A stretch of 64,000 nt of DNA from Levilactobacillus hammesii DSM 16381 (GCF_001434395.1 NZ_AZFS01000066.1:28871-92870); one strand, 5' to 3'. Positions 42,454 to 53,024 are shown, counted from the stretch's first letter. The notes: generated by a model not told the origin, from the letters alone. A program made the numbers and translations.

Positions 42454-45084
42454 TTGCAAGATCGAAACCGGCGCTGGCGCCTCTCGCCACGCCAATTTAC
42501 CCTACTCGGGGCTTTTTTGACCCCCTTTATTCTCATGACGGCCTATTTTATTTACCGTCAAATGGCACCGTTTGGGTCGAGTAGCCTGTTAACCGTCGAT
42601 TTAGGGCAGCAATACATCGACTTCTTTGCTTACATGCGACGTGCGTTACTCCATGATCCAAGCAGCATCTTTTATACCTTCGCCAATGGCCTGGGTGGTG
42701 AAATGCTGGGGACTTGGGCTTATTACCTACTGAGCCCGCTAAATTGGATTTTACTGCTGTGCCCAGGCTCGTCTTTGACGACGGGGGTCTTCTTTCTGAC
42801 GGTCATCAAGTACGGACTGGCAGGACTGGCCTTTGCCTGGCTGCTACTCAAGACCACCACGCAATCTGGTCTTAAGGCGGTCACCTTTGCCACGGCCTAT
42901 GCCCTAATGGGTTGGTCGATTGCGAACCAACTCAACATCATGTGGTTGGACGCAGCCTACCTGTTGCCATTAGTCTTCTATGGCCTGTACCTCTTGGTGC
43001 ACACGGGAAAATGGCGTACCTACGTTGTCTGGTTAGCCATTACACTAATCGTCAACTACTACATGGCCTACATGATCTGCCTATTCATGATCCTGACCTT
43101 TATCTTCTTGGCCGTGGATCGCTACACCAACTTCCGGGGCTTCCTGAAACAAGTCGGTAGCTTTGCTTGGACCTCGGTTGCCGCGGGCCTACTATCGGCC
43201 GTCGTCTTACTTCCAACCTGGTGGTCCTTGGCCCAGAGTAAGGCCCAGTACACGGTCACCACCTTTAAATGGAAATTTGAATTTTTCCCACCAAAGATGT
43301 TGGCGAAGTTCTTCTTAGGCGCCTTCAACTTTGACCAAATGCCCGATGGCACGGCCAATCTTTTCATCGGTGCAATTGCGCTGTTGGGCGCGCTCTTCTA
43401 CTTTGGGGATCGCAAAATCGCGTTGCGCACCCGGATCACGGCCGGAATCATCACGGTATTTTTGGCCCTGTCCCTCTGCGTCCAGCCGCTCGATCTGCTC
43501 TGGCACGCGGGTCAATTTCCGGTCTGGTACCCCTACCGTTTCTCCTTTATCGTCAGCTTCTGGCTGATTTGGTTGGCGGCCCAGACATTGACCGCCGACT
43601 TCGAACCCGGCTGGTTGGCCATCGCCCTGGTCACGATTGTGGTGGTTGCCGGTGCGGCTTACGTGGCACTTAACCTGAAGTCCTTTAAGTTTTTACAAAT
43701 GAATCAGGTCCTGCTGGGCATGTTCTTTGTGGTGATGGCGCTCGTTCTCACCACCTTGCCCATCAAGCACCACTGGATCTATCCGTTCCTATTCTTTGTC
43801 ATCGGGGTCACCGAAATCTCGGCCAATGCCTTTACTTCACTGAACAATATCAGCTACGTCTCTCAGGGCGAGTACGGTAACTACACCGATGAGTTGCAGC
43901 GGCTTGTCAACAAGGTTCAAAAGAAGGATGCTGGTTTCTACCGGATGGGTAAAACCTTTATGCGGACCAAGGGAGATGCTTTCCAGACTGGCTTTAACGG
44001 TGGCGGGGTTTTCTCTTCCGTCTTACCTAAGGCTGTTCCCACCTTTTATGGCAATACGGGGAATCCCGATGGCGATGGGTTTGTCGCCTACAGCAACGGG
44101 ACTCTGGTCACCGATGCCTTGCTGAACATGAAGTACTACTTCCAGCAAAAGGAACTGTCGGGGGCTCTCAGCGGGTCCAGCATGCTGCCTGCAACGTCCA
44201 ACAAGGCCGACTTGGCCGCTTACAACAGAATTAGTAGCGATCACTGGGCAACGACCTACCAGAACCCCTACGCGCTGCCATTAGGGTATGCCGCAAGTTC
44301 ACAGGTGCTCTCCCTCAAGAATAAGACGGCCGATCCGGCGCAGTATCAGGCCAACTGGTTAGCCGCGTTAACCGGAAATGCTGCTGATACCAAACTCTAC
44401 ACGGCCGAAAACTTCGACCAAGTGACCTTTGCGAACATTAATCAACAGACTAAGATCACCGGTGCCATCTTGCAGAAGAAGAACTTGTTGAAGCCTGGCA
44501 GTATCACGCTGACCATGAAACCCACGACCAATGATCCGTACTACCTGACCTTTGGTTCCACGGTCAATCCAGACAATGCCACCTTCGTGTTGAATGGGAA
44601 GGCGCTCAATCAGTACAAGACCTACCGCAATACTATTCTGGTCAGCGTCGCCGATCACGCCAAGGGGAAGACCCTCAAACTGACTATCAGTCTCAAGAAG
44701 GGCTCCCTGTGGCTGGAGAACTTCACGCTGTACCGGCTAAACACCGCGTTGTTCCAGTCGGCCATCACGCAGCTGAAGACACAGCCGTGGCACCTGACGC
44801 GGCACTCTAACCGCGACTTTAGTGGCAAGATCACGACCACGAAGGCTGGCGAGGTCCTCAACACGTCGATTCCGTACTCGCAAGGCTGGCACGCGACCGT
44901 TAACGGTAAGGCGGCCAAAACCGACAAGACAGTGGGCATGTTTACCGCAGTCAAGCTGCCGAAGGGTAAAAATACGGTTACCCTATCCTATTGGCCACCT
45001 CTGCTCAACCTCGGCTTTCTCATCAGTGGGCTGACGTTAGTAGTCTTGACCGGTGGCTGGTGGCTCACTCACCGACGTCACTGA
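42454..45084 (+). CDS. YfhO-family polytopic membrane protein
   Basis: A GT-C-like membrane protein of the YfhO family, some members of which glycosylate teichoic acids. TTG 42454, six bases after GAGGTG, is preferred over GTG 42445, which lies in that site. The 876 aa contain about 12 helices in the first 450 residues, with the extracytoplasmic LTVDLGQQYIDFFAYMRR loop that is the family hallmark. A large extracytoplasmic beta-rich part follows (about 450-845), then a last helix near the C-terminus. A terminator follows. The sugar and acceptor are unknown. Confidence 0.9.
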   Translation: MQDRNRRWRLSPRQFTLLGAFLTPFILMTAYFIYRQMAPFGSSSLLTVDLGQQYIDFFAYMRRALLHDPSSIFYTFANGLGGEMLGTWAYYLLSPLNWILLLCPGSSLTTGVFFLTVIKYGLAGLAFAWLLLKTTTQSGLKAVTFATAYALMGWSIANQLNIMWLDAAYLLPLVFYGLYLLVHTGKWRTYVVWLAITLIVNYYMAYMICLFMILTFIFLAVDRYTNFRGFLKQVGSFAWTSVAAGLLSAVVLLPTWWSLAQSKAQYTVTTFKWKFEFFPPKMLAKFFLGAFNFDQMPDGTANLFIGAIALLGALFYFGDRKIALRTRITAGIITVFLALSLCVQPLDLLWHAGQFPVWYPYRFSFIVSFWLIWLAAQTLTADFEPGWLAIALVTIVVVAGAAYVALNLKSFKFLQMNQVLLGMFFVVMALVLTTLPIKHHWIYPFLFFVIGVTEISANAFTSLNNISYVSQGEYGNYTDELQRLVNKVQKKDAGFYRMGKTFMRTKGDAFQTGFNGGGVFSSVLPKAVPTFYGNTGNPDGDGFVAYSNGTLVTDALLNMKYYFQQKELSGALSGSSMLPATSNKADLAAYNRISSDHWATTYQNPYALPLGYAASSQVLSLKNKTADPAQYQANWLAALTGNAADTKLYTAENFDQVTFANINQQTKITGAILQKKNLLKPGSITLTMKPTTNDPYYLTFGSTVNPDNATFVLNGKALNQYKTYRNTILVSVADHAKGKTLKLTISLKKGSLWLENFTLYRLNTALFQSAITQLKTQPWHLTRHSNRDFSGKITTTKAGEVLNTSIPYSQGWHATVNGKAAKTDKTVGMFTAVKLPKGKNTVTLSYWPPLLNLGFLISGLTLVVLTGGWWLTHRRH

Positions 45085-45150
45085 TTATTGCAATGGTCCT
45101 CGCCAGTCATGCGCATCAGTTACACCGTTTAACCGCCAGATCATCAAACA

Positions 45151-45197
45151 AAAACAAGCGATCCTGCCAGATAAATTGGTGGACCGCTTGTTTTTTT
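45151..45197 (+). terminator. Terminator of the YfhO-type gene
   Basis: AAACAAGCG pairs with CGCTTGTTT, followed by TTTTTTT; the loop CCAGATAAATTGG adds a second short helix. Confidence 0.8.
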
Positions 45198-45301
45198 GCA
45201 TCTCATTTTTTCATTTTCCGAGGATCTCGCGCTAAGCCCTATTTTATTGAAACAGCGACTCGCAATGATCCCCGCAACAACGGGGCTAAATCCGGTGATA
45301 C

Positions 45302-45616
45302 TTAATCTTGCTGATCAAGCTCACCGTTATCGTCATAAATATAGGTCGGCCCATCCGTCTTGGGATCGTAATCAACTGTCAAATCATACCCGACAAAGAA
45401 CCACTGATCCCCTTCAGTAATGTAATAGGTCACATCGTCCTTGGTCTCCGCAACGATAGGGTCACGCGGATGATCATCCGGTGTCATCCCCAGGGAAAAG
45501 CCTTCATGAACTGGCGTCTTACCGTAAACTTTGCCAAAGAAACGAATGCCACGACCGGTCATTCCCATTTCTTCTCGAAACCATTTACTTGCTGCATCAG
45601 TAACCGTAATTTTCAT
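45302..45616 (-). CDS. HesB/YneR-like protein
   Basis: A 104-aa protein of the Fe-S biogenesis (HesB-like, YneR) superfamily. It begins MKITVTDAASKWFREEMGMT and contains the beta-rich GIRFFGKVYGKTPVHEGFSL segment. The A-type carrier cysteines are absent; the protein has no Cys at all. It is therefore unlikely to carry a cluster, and its job is unknown. It stands alone; on its left, convergent, is the YfhO-type gene. Confidence 0.85.
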   Translation of the reverse strand: MKITVTDAASKWFREEMGMTGRGIRFFGKVYGKTPVHEGFSLGMTPDDHPRDPIVAETKDDVTYYITEGDQWFFVGYDLTVDYDPKTDGPTYIYDDNGELDQQD

Positions 45617-45983
45617 TATCCAAGACTCCTCTTAGGCAGACTATGAATCCGTTTTCATGTTCTCCTTCTTTATAACACGGAATGGCGCTCCTTGGCAAGT
45701 TTCTACCAATTAGCCTGCCATAATGGTTTAAACTAATTGTACACAACTGACTCGCTATTCACCACCATTTTGCCTAGGATTCACTTACCCTTTTGCAAAA
45801 TCAGCCCCCAGCACGACCACTTATTAATTTCCCACTAATACTCGGCTTGTAAACCCCATTACGGGCCCCAGAAGATAACAGCCACGTGCTACCATTAAAA
45901 ACGACTTCCGGCTGCCAGAGGCCCCAGTTTCGCCGGTTGTTGACTAACCCGTCTGCGTTTTGTCCGACCATCGTCATCAAGTC
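45617..45983. other. Gap between the HesB-like gene and greA
   Basis: No gene is supported. The minus-strand piece GGCCTCTGGCAGCCGGAAG at about 45906-45924 resembles the 3' tail of the structured repeat family and may be a relic. The rest shows nothing clear. Confidence 0.35.
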
Positions 45984-46020
45984 AAAAAAAAAGAACCAAC
46001 CCCACAGGATTAGTTCTTTA
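45984..46020 (-). terminator. Terminator downstream of greA
   Basis: Minus-strand AAAGAACTAATCC and GGTTGGTTCTTT arms, then eight Ts. Confidence 0.85.
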
Positions 46021-46030
46021 GACATTCAAT

Positions 46031-46507
46031 CTATTCCACATCCAAAACCTTAACGGACATGTCGCCACCTGGCGTGTTAAAGGTTACTTCTTCACCCTTG
46101 CGGTGGCCTAGTAAGCCCTTCGCAATTGGTGAATCGTTGGAGATCTTACCAGACATGGGATCGGCTTCAGCGGCCCCCACAATGGTGTATTCTTCGGGTT
46201 CTTCATCAGGTAATTCCTTGAAAGTAACCTTCTTACCCACCGTGATTTCATCCTTGTCAGTACCATCGTTATCGATGATTTGGGCGTATTGCAACATCCG
46301 TTCAACGGTGCTAATCCGCGTTTCCAACATACTTTGTTCATCCTTAGCTGACTCGTATTCTGAGTTTTCGGATAAATCCCCGTAAGAACGGGCAATCTTG
46401 ATCCGGTCAATGACCTTAGGCCGTTGCACCATCTTTAAGTCTTCCAGCTCGTTTTCGAGCTTTTCCTTACCTTCTTCAGTCATTGGATACATTTTATCTT
46501 GTGCCAC
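46031..46507 (-). CDS. greA: Transcription elongation factor GreA
   Basis: GreA rescues backtracked RNA polymerase by stimulating transcript cleavage. GTG 46507 lies six bases after AGGGGTG and gives the exact family length of 158 aa. The N-terminal coiled coil holds the tip motif [13 protein letters not shown]; the C-terminal FKBP-like domain has [18 protein letters not shown]. It follows udk, with mltG upstream, the usual mltG-udk-greA order. Confidence 0.97.
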   Translation of the reverse strand: MAQDKMYPMTEEGKEKLENELEDLKMVQRPKVIDRIKIARSYGDLSENSEYESAKDEQSMLETRISTVERMLQYAQIIDNDGTDKDEITVGKKVTFKELPDEEPEEYTIVGAAEADPMSGKISNDSPIAKGLLGHRKGEEVTFNTPGGDMSVKVLDVE

Positions 46508-46613
46508 ACTGGCCACCCCTTTAATTGATATTTTTTTAATATTGACGCGCACGCCAACCTAAATTTTTGTTTGTAGAAAAGGTTAGCCGAATGACCAGCT
46601 AACCCGTCCTATT

Positions 46614-47297
46614 CTATATGGTTGTATCTGGATTGTCAAAAACTTGTTCATTACCACTTGCTTCAAGAATCGCCCGAATCTTGGTTACCAAGAGGTCAAT
46701 GGCCACTTGGTTCTCGCCACCTTCTGGTACAATCAGGTCCGCATAACGCTTGGTTGGTTCCACGAATTGATGGTAAGTTGGCTTAACCGTTGCCAGGTAT
46801 TGTTGAATGATGGATTCCAAAGACCGGCCCCGTTCATTCATATCCCGTTCGATTCGCCGAATGATGCGAATGTCATCATCCGTATCAACGAAGACCTTGA
46901 TATCCATCAGGTCCCGCAGGCGTTCATCATCTAAAATTAAGATACCTTCTAGAATAATGACATCCCGTGGTTCCTGATGAATCGTCTTGTTACTCCGCGT
47001 TGAAAGCGTGTAGTCGTAAACCGGCTTTTCAATCGGCTTACGGTCTAACAGCTGCTTGAGTTGTGAGATCAGCAGATCCGTATCAAAAGCCAACGGATGG
47101 TCATAGTTGACGGCTGCCCGTTCTTCCATGGTCATCTCTGACTGGTCATTGTAGTACGAATCCTGCTGTAAAATCATGATTGAGTGTCCAATCAATTGAT
47201 TAAAAATTGCCCGACTAACCGTTGTCTTCCCGCTACCGGAACCCCCGGTAACTCCAATAATAATCGGTCGCTTTTTGTCTGCCAACACTGTCGCCAT
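46614..47297 (-). CDS. udk: Uridine kinase
   Basis: Udk phosphorylates uridine and cytidine in pyrimidine salvage. The 227 aa show P-loop [38 protein letters not shown] and [15 protein letters not shown]. Length is slightly above the family usual owing to the C-terminal tail. It starts three bases after the mltG stop. Confidence 0.96.
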   Translation of the reverse strand: MATVLADKKRPIIIGVTGGSGSGKTTVSRAIFNQLIGHSIMILQQDSYYNDQSEMTMEERAAVNYDHPLAFDTDLLISQLKQLLDRKPIEKPVYDYTLSTRSNKTIHQEPRDVIILEGILILDDERLRDLMDIKVFVDTDDDIRIIRRIERDMNERGRSLESIIQQYLATVKPTYHQFVEPTKRYADLIVPEGGENQVAIDLLVTKIRAILEASGNEQVFDNPDTTI

Positions 47298-47300
47298 CCT

Positions 47301-48434
47301 TTACTTATTATCACTTGCTAATGAACTGGTCTTTGCTTGATGCTCTGCGTAAGTCTGGGAGAAGTAAACCTTTCCCGTCTTGGTATTTGCGATGAAGTAG
47401 TAGTACCCCTTCTTCTGTTCCTTAGGGTGCAACACCGCATCGATTGAGGAAACACTTGGGTTGTCAAATGGCCCTGGGCCGTAACCGGTATGAACATACA
47501 GGTTATATGGCGACTTGACCTTAAGATCCTTGTAAGTCAACGTTTTCTTCGTTGTCTTCAAAGCATATTGCACGGAAATATCGGACTGTAAGGCCATCCC
47601 GGCTTTGATCCGGTTCAGGAAGACCCCGGCAATCTTATCTCTGTCCGTTTGGGTAACCCCTTCACGTTCAACTAGGGACGCCAACGTCATGACCTCTTGT
47701 ACACTGCGTTTTTGTTTCTTAATGGTGCCATAGTTACCCTGTAGGTTCTGATTGGACTTTGCCACCATCTGCGTGATGATATCCTTGAGCGTCATCTTCT
47801 TACCGGCTTGGTAAGTCGCAGGCGCTAGGTAGCCCTCTAAACGATAACGGACATTTTTGGCCGTCTTCGCCGAACCGAGAAGTTGTGGGTACTTTTGGGC
47901 CAGTTGATCGAAGAAAGCCTGATCCTTCATCAGTTTCAGGAACTCTGCCTTGGTGAAATCAGTCTGAATTGGAATCTCAGCTGCTAGCTGATCAACCGTC
48001 TCACCCTCACGCACCAGTAGTTTCCCTGCCGTACTTTGGATCGGTTCAGCCGAACCGCCCTTCTGTAACTGCTTGGCTATCTGGTTAAGCGTCATGGACG
48101 GTTTTAACTGGTAATACCCCGCCTGAAAATTCGTGAACTTATTTGATTTCACGTAATAATTGAAGACCATCCCACTCTTCACAACTTTCTTGTCCTGCAA
48201 GATCTGTCCGATCTTATTAGACGTTGCGCCAAGTGGCACGTGAACTTGCACCACGTTGTTATCCTTCGTATTCATCGGCTTGAGTGCGGTTTGAAAGTAG
48301 TGGTACCCGAAGATTCCAATAACCACTGCCAGCAAAACCAGCAGACTCGCCACACCAATCATGATGCGTCGGCCAAACGACCGTTTCTTGCCCGAATCCT
48401 GCCTTGACGGTGTGGGCGTATTGCCATTATCCAA
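47301..48434 (-). CDS. mltG: Endolytic murein transglycosylase MltG
   Basis: MltG (YceG-like) cuts nascent glycan strands and sets their length. The 377 aa have a cytosolic start, one membrane helix (RIMIGVASLLVLLAVVIGIFG), a LysM-like subdomain and the catalytic YceG domain with LASLVEREG (catalytic Glu) and SPYNLYVHTGYGPGPFDNPS (in part: YNLYVHTGYGPGPFDNPS). The start is TTG with GGAGG seven bases upstream. It leads the mltG-udk-greA unit. Confidence 0.95.
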   Translation of the reverse strand: MDNGNTPTPSRQDSGKKRSFGRRIMIGVASLLVLLAVVIGIFGYHYFQTALKPMNTKDNNVVQVHVPLGATSNKIGQILQDKKVVKSGMVFNYYVKSNKFTNFQAGYYQLKPSMTLNQIAKQLQKGGSAEPIQSTAGKLLVREGETVDQLAAEIPIQTDFTKAEFLKLMKDQAFFDQLAQKYPQLLGSAKTAKNVRYRLEGYLAPATYQAGKKMTLKDIITQMVAKSNQNLQGNYGTIKKQKRSVQEVMTLASLVEREGVTQTDRDKIAGVFLNRIKAGMALQSDISVQYALKTTKKTLTYKDLKVKSPYNLYVHTGYGPGPFDNPSVSSIDAVLHPKEQKKGYYYFIANTKTGKVYFSQTYAEHQAKTSSLASDNK

Positions 48435-48714
48435 CTTATTTCCTCCGTTCTATGCCATAGTCTTCTCCATTATACAGAAATTCCCGGAGAGCGGAAATAG
48501 GAAAGCGCGACTTTGATAAAAATGTAATATTATAGTGTACTCCGAAAGGTGGTGGGGTCCTGAGCATTAACGTCAGCAACGTTAAAAGCCCGGGTTTGGG
48601 GTTTGACTGTTTGAGGTTAAGCGCATTTCGAAGCACGTTTTGGCCAAAAAACAGCGCGCCACCTCCGAGAATTACCCTCAGCCACCACGTATACCTTAAA
48701 TCAGTCAACCTAGC
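48435..48714. other. Gap between mltG and the pheT terminator
   Basis: Should hold the mltG promoter on the minus strand; TATAAT-like ATATTA near 48530 is possible but weak. GGTGGTGGGG (48551-48560) and CCACCACG (48681-48688) are partly complementary. No gene is supported; an open minus frame here has no ribosome site or familiar motif. Confidence 0.3.
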
Positions 48715-48757
48715 AAAGACGCGTTCGATTTCTAACTTAGAAATCAAGCGCGTCTTT
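48715..48757 (-). terminator. Hairpin downstream of pheT
   Basis: AAAGACGCG...TTGATTTCTAA and its near-complement TTAGAAATC...CGCGTCTTT form a long stem just past the pheT stop; the T run is short. Confidence 0.65.
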
Positions 48758-48766
48758 AAACTTCTA

Positions 48767-51175
48767 TTAACGAATCTGAGCCCCTAAGTCGTCTTCAAGA
48801 CGCTTAGAAACCTTTTCGAATGCTTGGGTGACGGCATCGTCAACCAGCGTTTCGTGTTTGTCTTGATAAGTCAGCGTGTAAGCCAAGGACTTCTTGCCCT
48901 TTGGTACCTTGACGCCATCGTACACGTCAAAGAGCTTGACGGATTGTAAGAAGGCCCCACCGCGGCGTTCGATCAAGGCGACAACTTGATCGTTCGTAAC
49001 GTCATCATCCACGAGCATCGCAATGTCACGGGTGATCGCTGGGTAACGGGAAATCACGTCGTATTGATTTTTTTGTTTTGGCATGTCGATAATCGCCTGC
49101 AGGTTCAATTCAAAAACGTAGGTTGCGGCAATCTTGAATTGCTTAGCAACTAACGGGTGAATTTGACCCAGGAACCCGATCCGGTGACCGTGAACTAAGA
49201 CATCAGCGGTCCGACCAGGGTGCATTTCAGGCATGTCGGCGTTTGGCACGTAGGTCACGTCGCCATTAACCGCCATATCCTTCAAGTACGCGGCCACGAT
49301 CCCCTTCATTTGGTAGAAGTCGACCGGTTTGGCTGCCTGGTTCCAGGCTTCGGGCATTAAGGTGCCACTGATGGCCCCCGCAATATGTTCCTCTTCGCTT
49401 GGCCGATCCGTTCCATCCTCGCGGTAGAAGACCCGTCCTTGTTCGTAAAGGGCAACGTCCTTCACCTTACGAGCGGAGTTGTACGCAATGTCATCCAGCA
49501 ATCCAGAAACCACGTTCATCCGCAAAACGGCGTGATCCACGCTCATTGGCCAAGCCAAATGCGTCGGTTCACTGGCACGCATCATAAACATCTGGGCCTT
49601 AGCCTCAGTCGTCAGTGCGTAGGAAATGGCTTGGTTCAAGCCTAAGCCTTCCAGGGAATGACGGGTAGCGCGCATCAAGCGTTGCTTATCCGTCAAGGTT
49701 CCCATGGTCATCCGCCCAGTTGGCAGCGTTGCAGGGAGTTGATCGTACCCATAAATCCGGGCAATTTCTTCCAAGAGATCGGCTGGAATGTGGATGTCAT
49801 TTCGGCGAACAGCAACCGTAACCGTCAGCGTATCTCCGTTAACTACCACCTTGAAGCCCAAGCTTTCCAGGATGTGGGAAACTTGGTCCATGGTCAATTC
49901 AGTCCCCAAAATGGCATTAACATGCGTCAGCGTAATGTCAATCACGGCTGGTTCAGGGATGTTTTGGCTACCCACAACGGTGCCCGTCTGGACCTCGCCA
50001 TCGGCTAGCTCATTCATCATCTGTGCCGCTGCGTCTAAGGCATCTTGAACACCGGCTTGGTTAACACCCCGTTCGAACCGTTGGGAAGCATCTGTGTGCA
50101 AATTGTGCCGTTGGGCGGCCTTCCGAATGTGGTCGTGTTCAAAGACGGCTGATTCAATGGCCACTGTCGTCGTTCCGTCTTGAATAGACGTACTCAAACC
50201 ACCCATGACACCAGCTAAAGCGATTGGCGCCTTGTCATCAGCGATCACGATATCATTTTCGTCAAGGTCGTGGTCGTTTTCATCCAAGGTCGTCAACTTT
50301 TCGCCAGCCTTGGCCGTCCGTACGTAAACATCATTGCCGGCAAACTTGTCATAGTCGAAGGCATGCAAAGGCTGACCGTATTTCATCATGATGTAGTTCG
50401 TGATATCAACCACGTTGTTGATTGGCCGCATCCCTGCATTCCATAGACGAATTTGGAGCCACATTGGACTTGGTGCTAACTTAACGTTCTTAACCAAACG
50501 CATCCGGTATTGTGGTGAAAGTTGATCATCCACGTGCACGGCCAATTGGTCAGCAATTGCCGTTCCGTCTTCCTTAACGTCCGGCTGGTCTAACTTCACT
50601 GGTTGGTCGTAAATGGCGGCCAGGTCATGTAACGTTCCAAAGAGACTCAACATGTCCCCCCGGTTAGGCGTTACGTCCAGGTCAATCATGCTGTCGTTCA
50701 TACCTAAGTAATCATAAACCGCATCCCCAGGAGTAGCATCTGCAGGAAGGACGTAGATGCCATCGACATACTTCTTAGGCACAACGTCTTCGCTGAAACC
50801 AATTTCTTGTAAGGCACAGATCATCCCTGCTGAAGGAACCCCGCGCATCTTGGACTTCTTAATTTTAACGTTGTCCGCAATCCGGGAACCTGGTAGCGCC
50901 ACGATGACATTCTGGCCAGCCGCAACGTTGGGTGCTCCACAAACGATTTGTAAGGGTTCGTCTTCGCCCACATCGACTTGGCAGATGTGTAAGTGATCTG
51001 AGTCTGGGTGAGCTTCCATTGAAAGGACGTGACCAACCACGATCTTCTTAAGGCCGTCGCTAGGCGTGGTTACGCCATCGACTTCCACCGAAGTACGTTC
51101 GATCTTTTCCGCCAAATCAACGGGTTTTACGTTTAAATCTAAATATTCTTTAATCCAATTGTATGAAATCTTCAT
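48767..51175 (-). CDS. pheT: Phenylalanyl-tRNA synthetase beta subunit
   Basis: The beta chain of the alpha2-beta2 enzyme, with editing and tRNA-binding roles. The 802 aa contain an N-terminal tRNA-binding OB domain (VVGHVLSMEAHPDSDHLHIC), B3/B4 editing region, B5 (IPADLLEEIARIYGYDQLP) and a C-terminal anticodon-binding FDX-ACB domain (PAITRDIAMLVDDDV). Full length. It follows pheS by nine bases under one T-box. Confidence 0.97.
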   Translation of the reverse strand: MKISYNWIKEYLDLNVKPVDLAEKIERTSVEVDGVTTPSDGLKKIVVGHVLSMEAHPDSDHLHICQVDVGEDEPLQIVCGAPNVAAGQNVIVALPGSRIADNVKIKKSKMRGVPSAGMICALQEIGFSEDVVPKKYVDGIYVLPADATPGDAVYDYLGMNDSMIDLDVTPNRGDMLSLFGTLHDLAAIYDQPVKLDQPDVKEDGTAIADQLAVHVDDQLSPQYRMRLVKNVKLAPSPMWLQIRLWNAGMRPINNVVDITNYIMMKYGQPLHAFDYDKFAGNDVYVRTAKAGEKLTTLDENDHDLDENDIVIADDKAPIALAGVMGGLSTSIQDGTTTVAIESAVFEHDHIRKAAQRHNLHTDASQRFERGVNQAGVQDALDAAAQMMNELADGEVQTGTVVGSQNIPEPAVIDITLTHVNAILGTELTMDQVSHILESLGFKVVVNGDTLTVTVAVRRNDIHIPADLLEEIARIYGYDQLPATLPTGRMTMGTLTDKQRLMRATRHSLEGLGLNQAISYALTTEAKAQMFMMRASEPTHLAWPMSVDHAVLRMNVVSGLLDDIAYNSARKVKDVALYEQGRVFYREDGTDRPSEEEHIAGAISGTLMPEAWNQAAKPVDFYQMKGIVAAYLKDMAVNGDVTYVPNADMPEMHPGRTADVLVHGHRIGFLGQIHPLVAKQFKIAATYVFELNLQAIIDMPKQKNQYDVISRYPAITRDIAMLVDDDVTNDQVVALIERRGGAFLQSVKLFDVYDGVKVPKGKKSLAYTLTYQDKHETLVDDAVTQAFEKVSKRLEDDLGAQIR

Positions 51176-51184
51176 GGTTGGCGA

Positions 51185-52231
51185 TTATCCTTTCTTTGTG
51201 AATTGGGTGAGGAAACGGACATCATTTAAGTAGAAGTTTCGAATGTCATCGACACCGTACTTCAACATGGCAAAACGGTCGGGACCAACCCCGAAGGCAA
51301 ATCCGCCGTAAACGTCTGGATCCACACCGGCCATCTTCAGGACGTTCGGGTGTACCATACCGGCACCCAGAACTTCGATCCACCCCGTGTTCTTGCAGAC
51401 CTTGCAGCCCTTACCGCCACAGTTGAAGCAGGTAATATCGGCTTCAACGGAAGGTTCGGTAAATGGGAAGTAGCTTGGCCGTAACCGAACATCGAACTTG
51501 TCTCCGAACAATTCGTGAGCTAAGACTTGCAGTGTCCCCTTTAAGTCAGCCATCGTGATGTGCTTGTCAATCACTAAACCTTCAACCTGATGGAATTGGT
51601 GAGAGTGTGTGGGGTCGTCGGTGTCACGCCGGTAAACGACACCGGGTGAAATCATCTTTAATGGGCCCTTGCTGAAATCATGCTTTTCCAGCGTTCGTGC
51701 CTGCATCGGTGACGTCTGCGTCCGCATCAGAATTTCCTTCGTGATGTAGAAGGTATCTTGCATGTCACGAGCTGGGTGATTCTTAGGCAAGTTCATCATT
51801 TCAAAGTTGTACTTGTCTTCTTCCACTTCGGGACCACTGAGGACTTGGTAACCCATGCCCAAGAAGAGGTCTTCGATTTGATCCACGATTTGTTGGATCA
51901 CGTGGGGTTCACCCTTCGCAACGGGGGTCCCTGGTAAGGTCACGTCAATGGTTTCCTTGGCCAGTTGTGCGTTTAACACGGCCTGTTCCAGTTCTTCCTT
52001 CCGTTGCGTCAAGGCCGCCGTCAGATCGTCACGAATCTCATTGGCAAATGCCCCTACCTTGGGCCGTTCTTCGGCATCCAGGTCGCGCATTCCCCGTAAG
52101 ACTTCGGTAATTGGTCCCTTTTTACCTAATAACTGGACGCGCACTTGATTAACGTCTTTTAAGTCTGAAGATTTTTTAATATCTGCTAAACCGCGTTGCC
52201 GCAGTTCGCTGAGTTTATCCTTTAACGACAT
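51185..52231 (-). CDS. pheS: Phenylalanyl-tRNA synthetase alpha subunit
   Basis: The catalytic subunit. The 348 aa show a coiled-coil arm at the N-terminus, then class II motif 2 ([20 protein letters not shown], here shortened to [17 protein letters not shown]), FTEPSVEAD, and motif 3 [17 protein letters not shown]. The Ala in GFAFG is the wild-type residue of the binding pocket. GGAGG precedes the ATG. Controlled by the upstream T-box. Confidence 0.97.
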   Translation of the reverse strand: MSLKDKLSELRQRGLADIKKSSDLKDVNQVRVQLLGKKGPITEVLRGMRDLDAEERPKVGAFANEIRDDLTAALTQRKEELEQAVLNAQLAKETIDVTLPGTPVAKGEPHVIQQIVDQIEDLFLGMGYQVLSGPEVEEDKYNFEMMNLPKNHPARDMQDTFYITKEILMRTQTSPMQARTLEKHDFSKGPLKMISPGVVYRRDTDDPTHSHQFHQVEGLVIDKHITMADLKGTLQVLAHELFGDKFDVRLRPSYFPFTEPSVEADITCFNCGGKGCKVCKNTGWIEVLGAGMVHPNVLKMAGVDPDVYGGFAFGVGPDRFAMLKYGVDDIRNFYLNDVRFLTQFTKKG

Positions 52232-52324
52232 ACGTCATCCTCCATTTTCTCTACTTTTCCTACTATTCGATAACCTTGCGCCTTTCGCACTGGCCAACCA
52301 CTGGTCTCGCGACGAAAAAGCCAC

Positions 52325-52590
52325 AAAAAAAGGCCCCGTCCCCTAACTAGGGACGAAGCTTCGCGGTACCACCCTGATTCAGTCAGCGCCACTAAGGCAC
52401 CAACCACACTCAGAAGTGATAACGGTCACTCACCGGAGAATCATTCATCGTGTTGCCACGAATCCCGATTACAACTCAAGAACTGAATTCACCCAGTAAT
52501 TTGAAGTTTGCTTCCAGTCTAGACAAACTCTTCCTGACAAATTGCACCGGCTACTGCTTTTCTATCATCGTTTTTAATTATTACATGTTA
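52325..52590 (-). promoter_or_regulatory. Phe T-box riboswitch
   Basis: The minus strand carries the T-box core AGGGTGGTACCGCG (about 52379-52366), then a terminator CGTCCCTAGTTAGGGGACGGGG with T7 (its halves GTCCC and GGGAC pair). A UUC triplet (52487-52485) lies within GTGAATTCAGTTC, near where the specifier loop is expected. Uncharged tRNA-Phe would stabilise the antiterminator and turn on pheST. Confidence 0.9.
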
Positions 52591-52620
52591 TAGACTAGCT
52601 GACTTTAGGGTGCCTGTCAA

Positions 52621-52989
52621 CTACTTCTGGTCTGTCTCAGTTGGGCAATACCACTTATCCGACCACGCGTGAACCGCAGCCATGACGTCCTTAAATTCTT
52701 CACCCTTGGTGGTCAGTTCGTATTCAATCAACGAATTGTCCGGGAAAGTACGCCGAACAATGACCCCATTGGCTTCCAATTCTTTTAGCCGTTCAACTAA
52801 AACACGATCACTGCACCGTGGAATCTTACGGGCAAGGTCTTTGAACCGTTGGGGCCCCTCTTGAAGGAGCACATCAATGATTAGCCCATTCCACTTCTTC
52901 CCCAAAAAAGAGAAGGTCTGTTCGAAACGTGGACAAAGCGAAAAATCGACTGTGCCATCTGCTGTGGTTTTTGAAGACATCATTTGCAT
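52621..52989 (-). CDS. HxlR-family transcriptional regulator
   Basis: A 122-aa winged-helix protein. LCPRFEQTFSFLGKKWNGLI at about 18-37 has the conserved N-terminal Cys of redox- or aldehyde-sensing HxlR proteins. GPQRFKDLARKIPRCSDRVLVERLKELEANGVI is the HTH (cited in part: KIPRCSDRVLVERLKELE). The end has an acidic tail. It lies 35 bases downstream of the HD-domain gene and may be co-transcribed. Target and signal are unknown. Confidence 0.9.
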   Translation of the reverse strand: MQMMSSKTTADGTVDFSLCPRFEQTFSFLGKKWNGLIIDVLLQEGPQRFKDLARKIPRCSDRVLVERLKELEANGVIVRRTFPDNSLIEYELTTKGEEFKDVMAAVHAWSDKWYCPTETDQK

Positions 52990-53024
52990 CTTAATTCTGG
53001 CCTCCCATCTAGGTTCAAGTGAAA

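Noticed and set aside
48436-48747. Minus-strand 103-codon frame between mltG and pheT
   Set aside because: No ribosome site, no motif, and it overlaps the pheT terminator hairpin.
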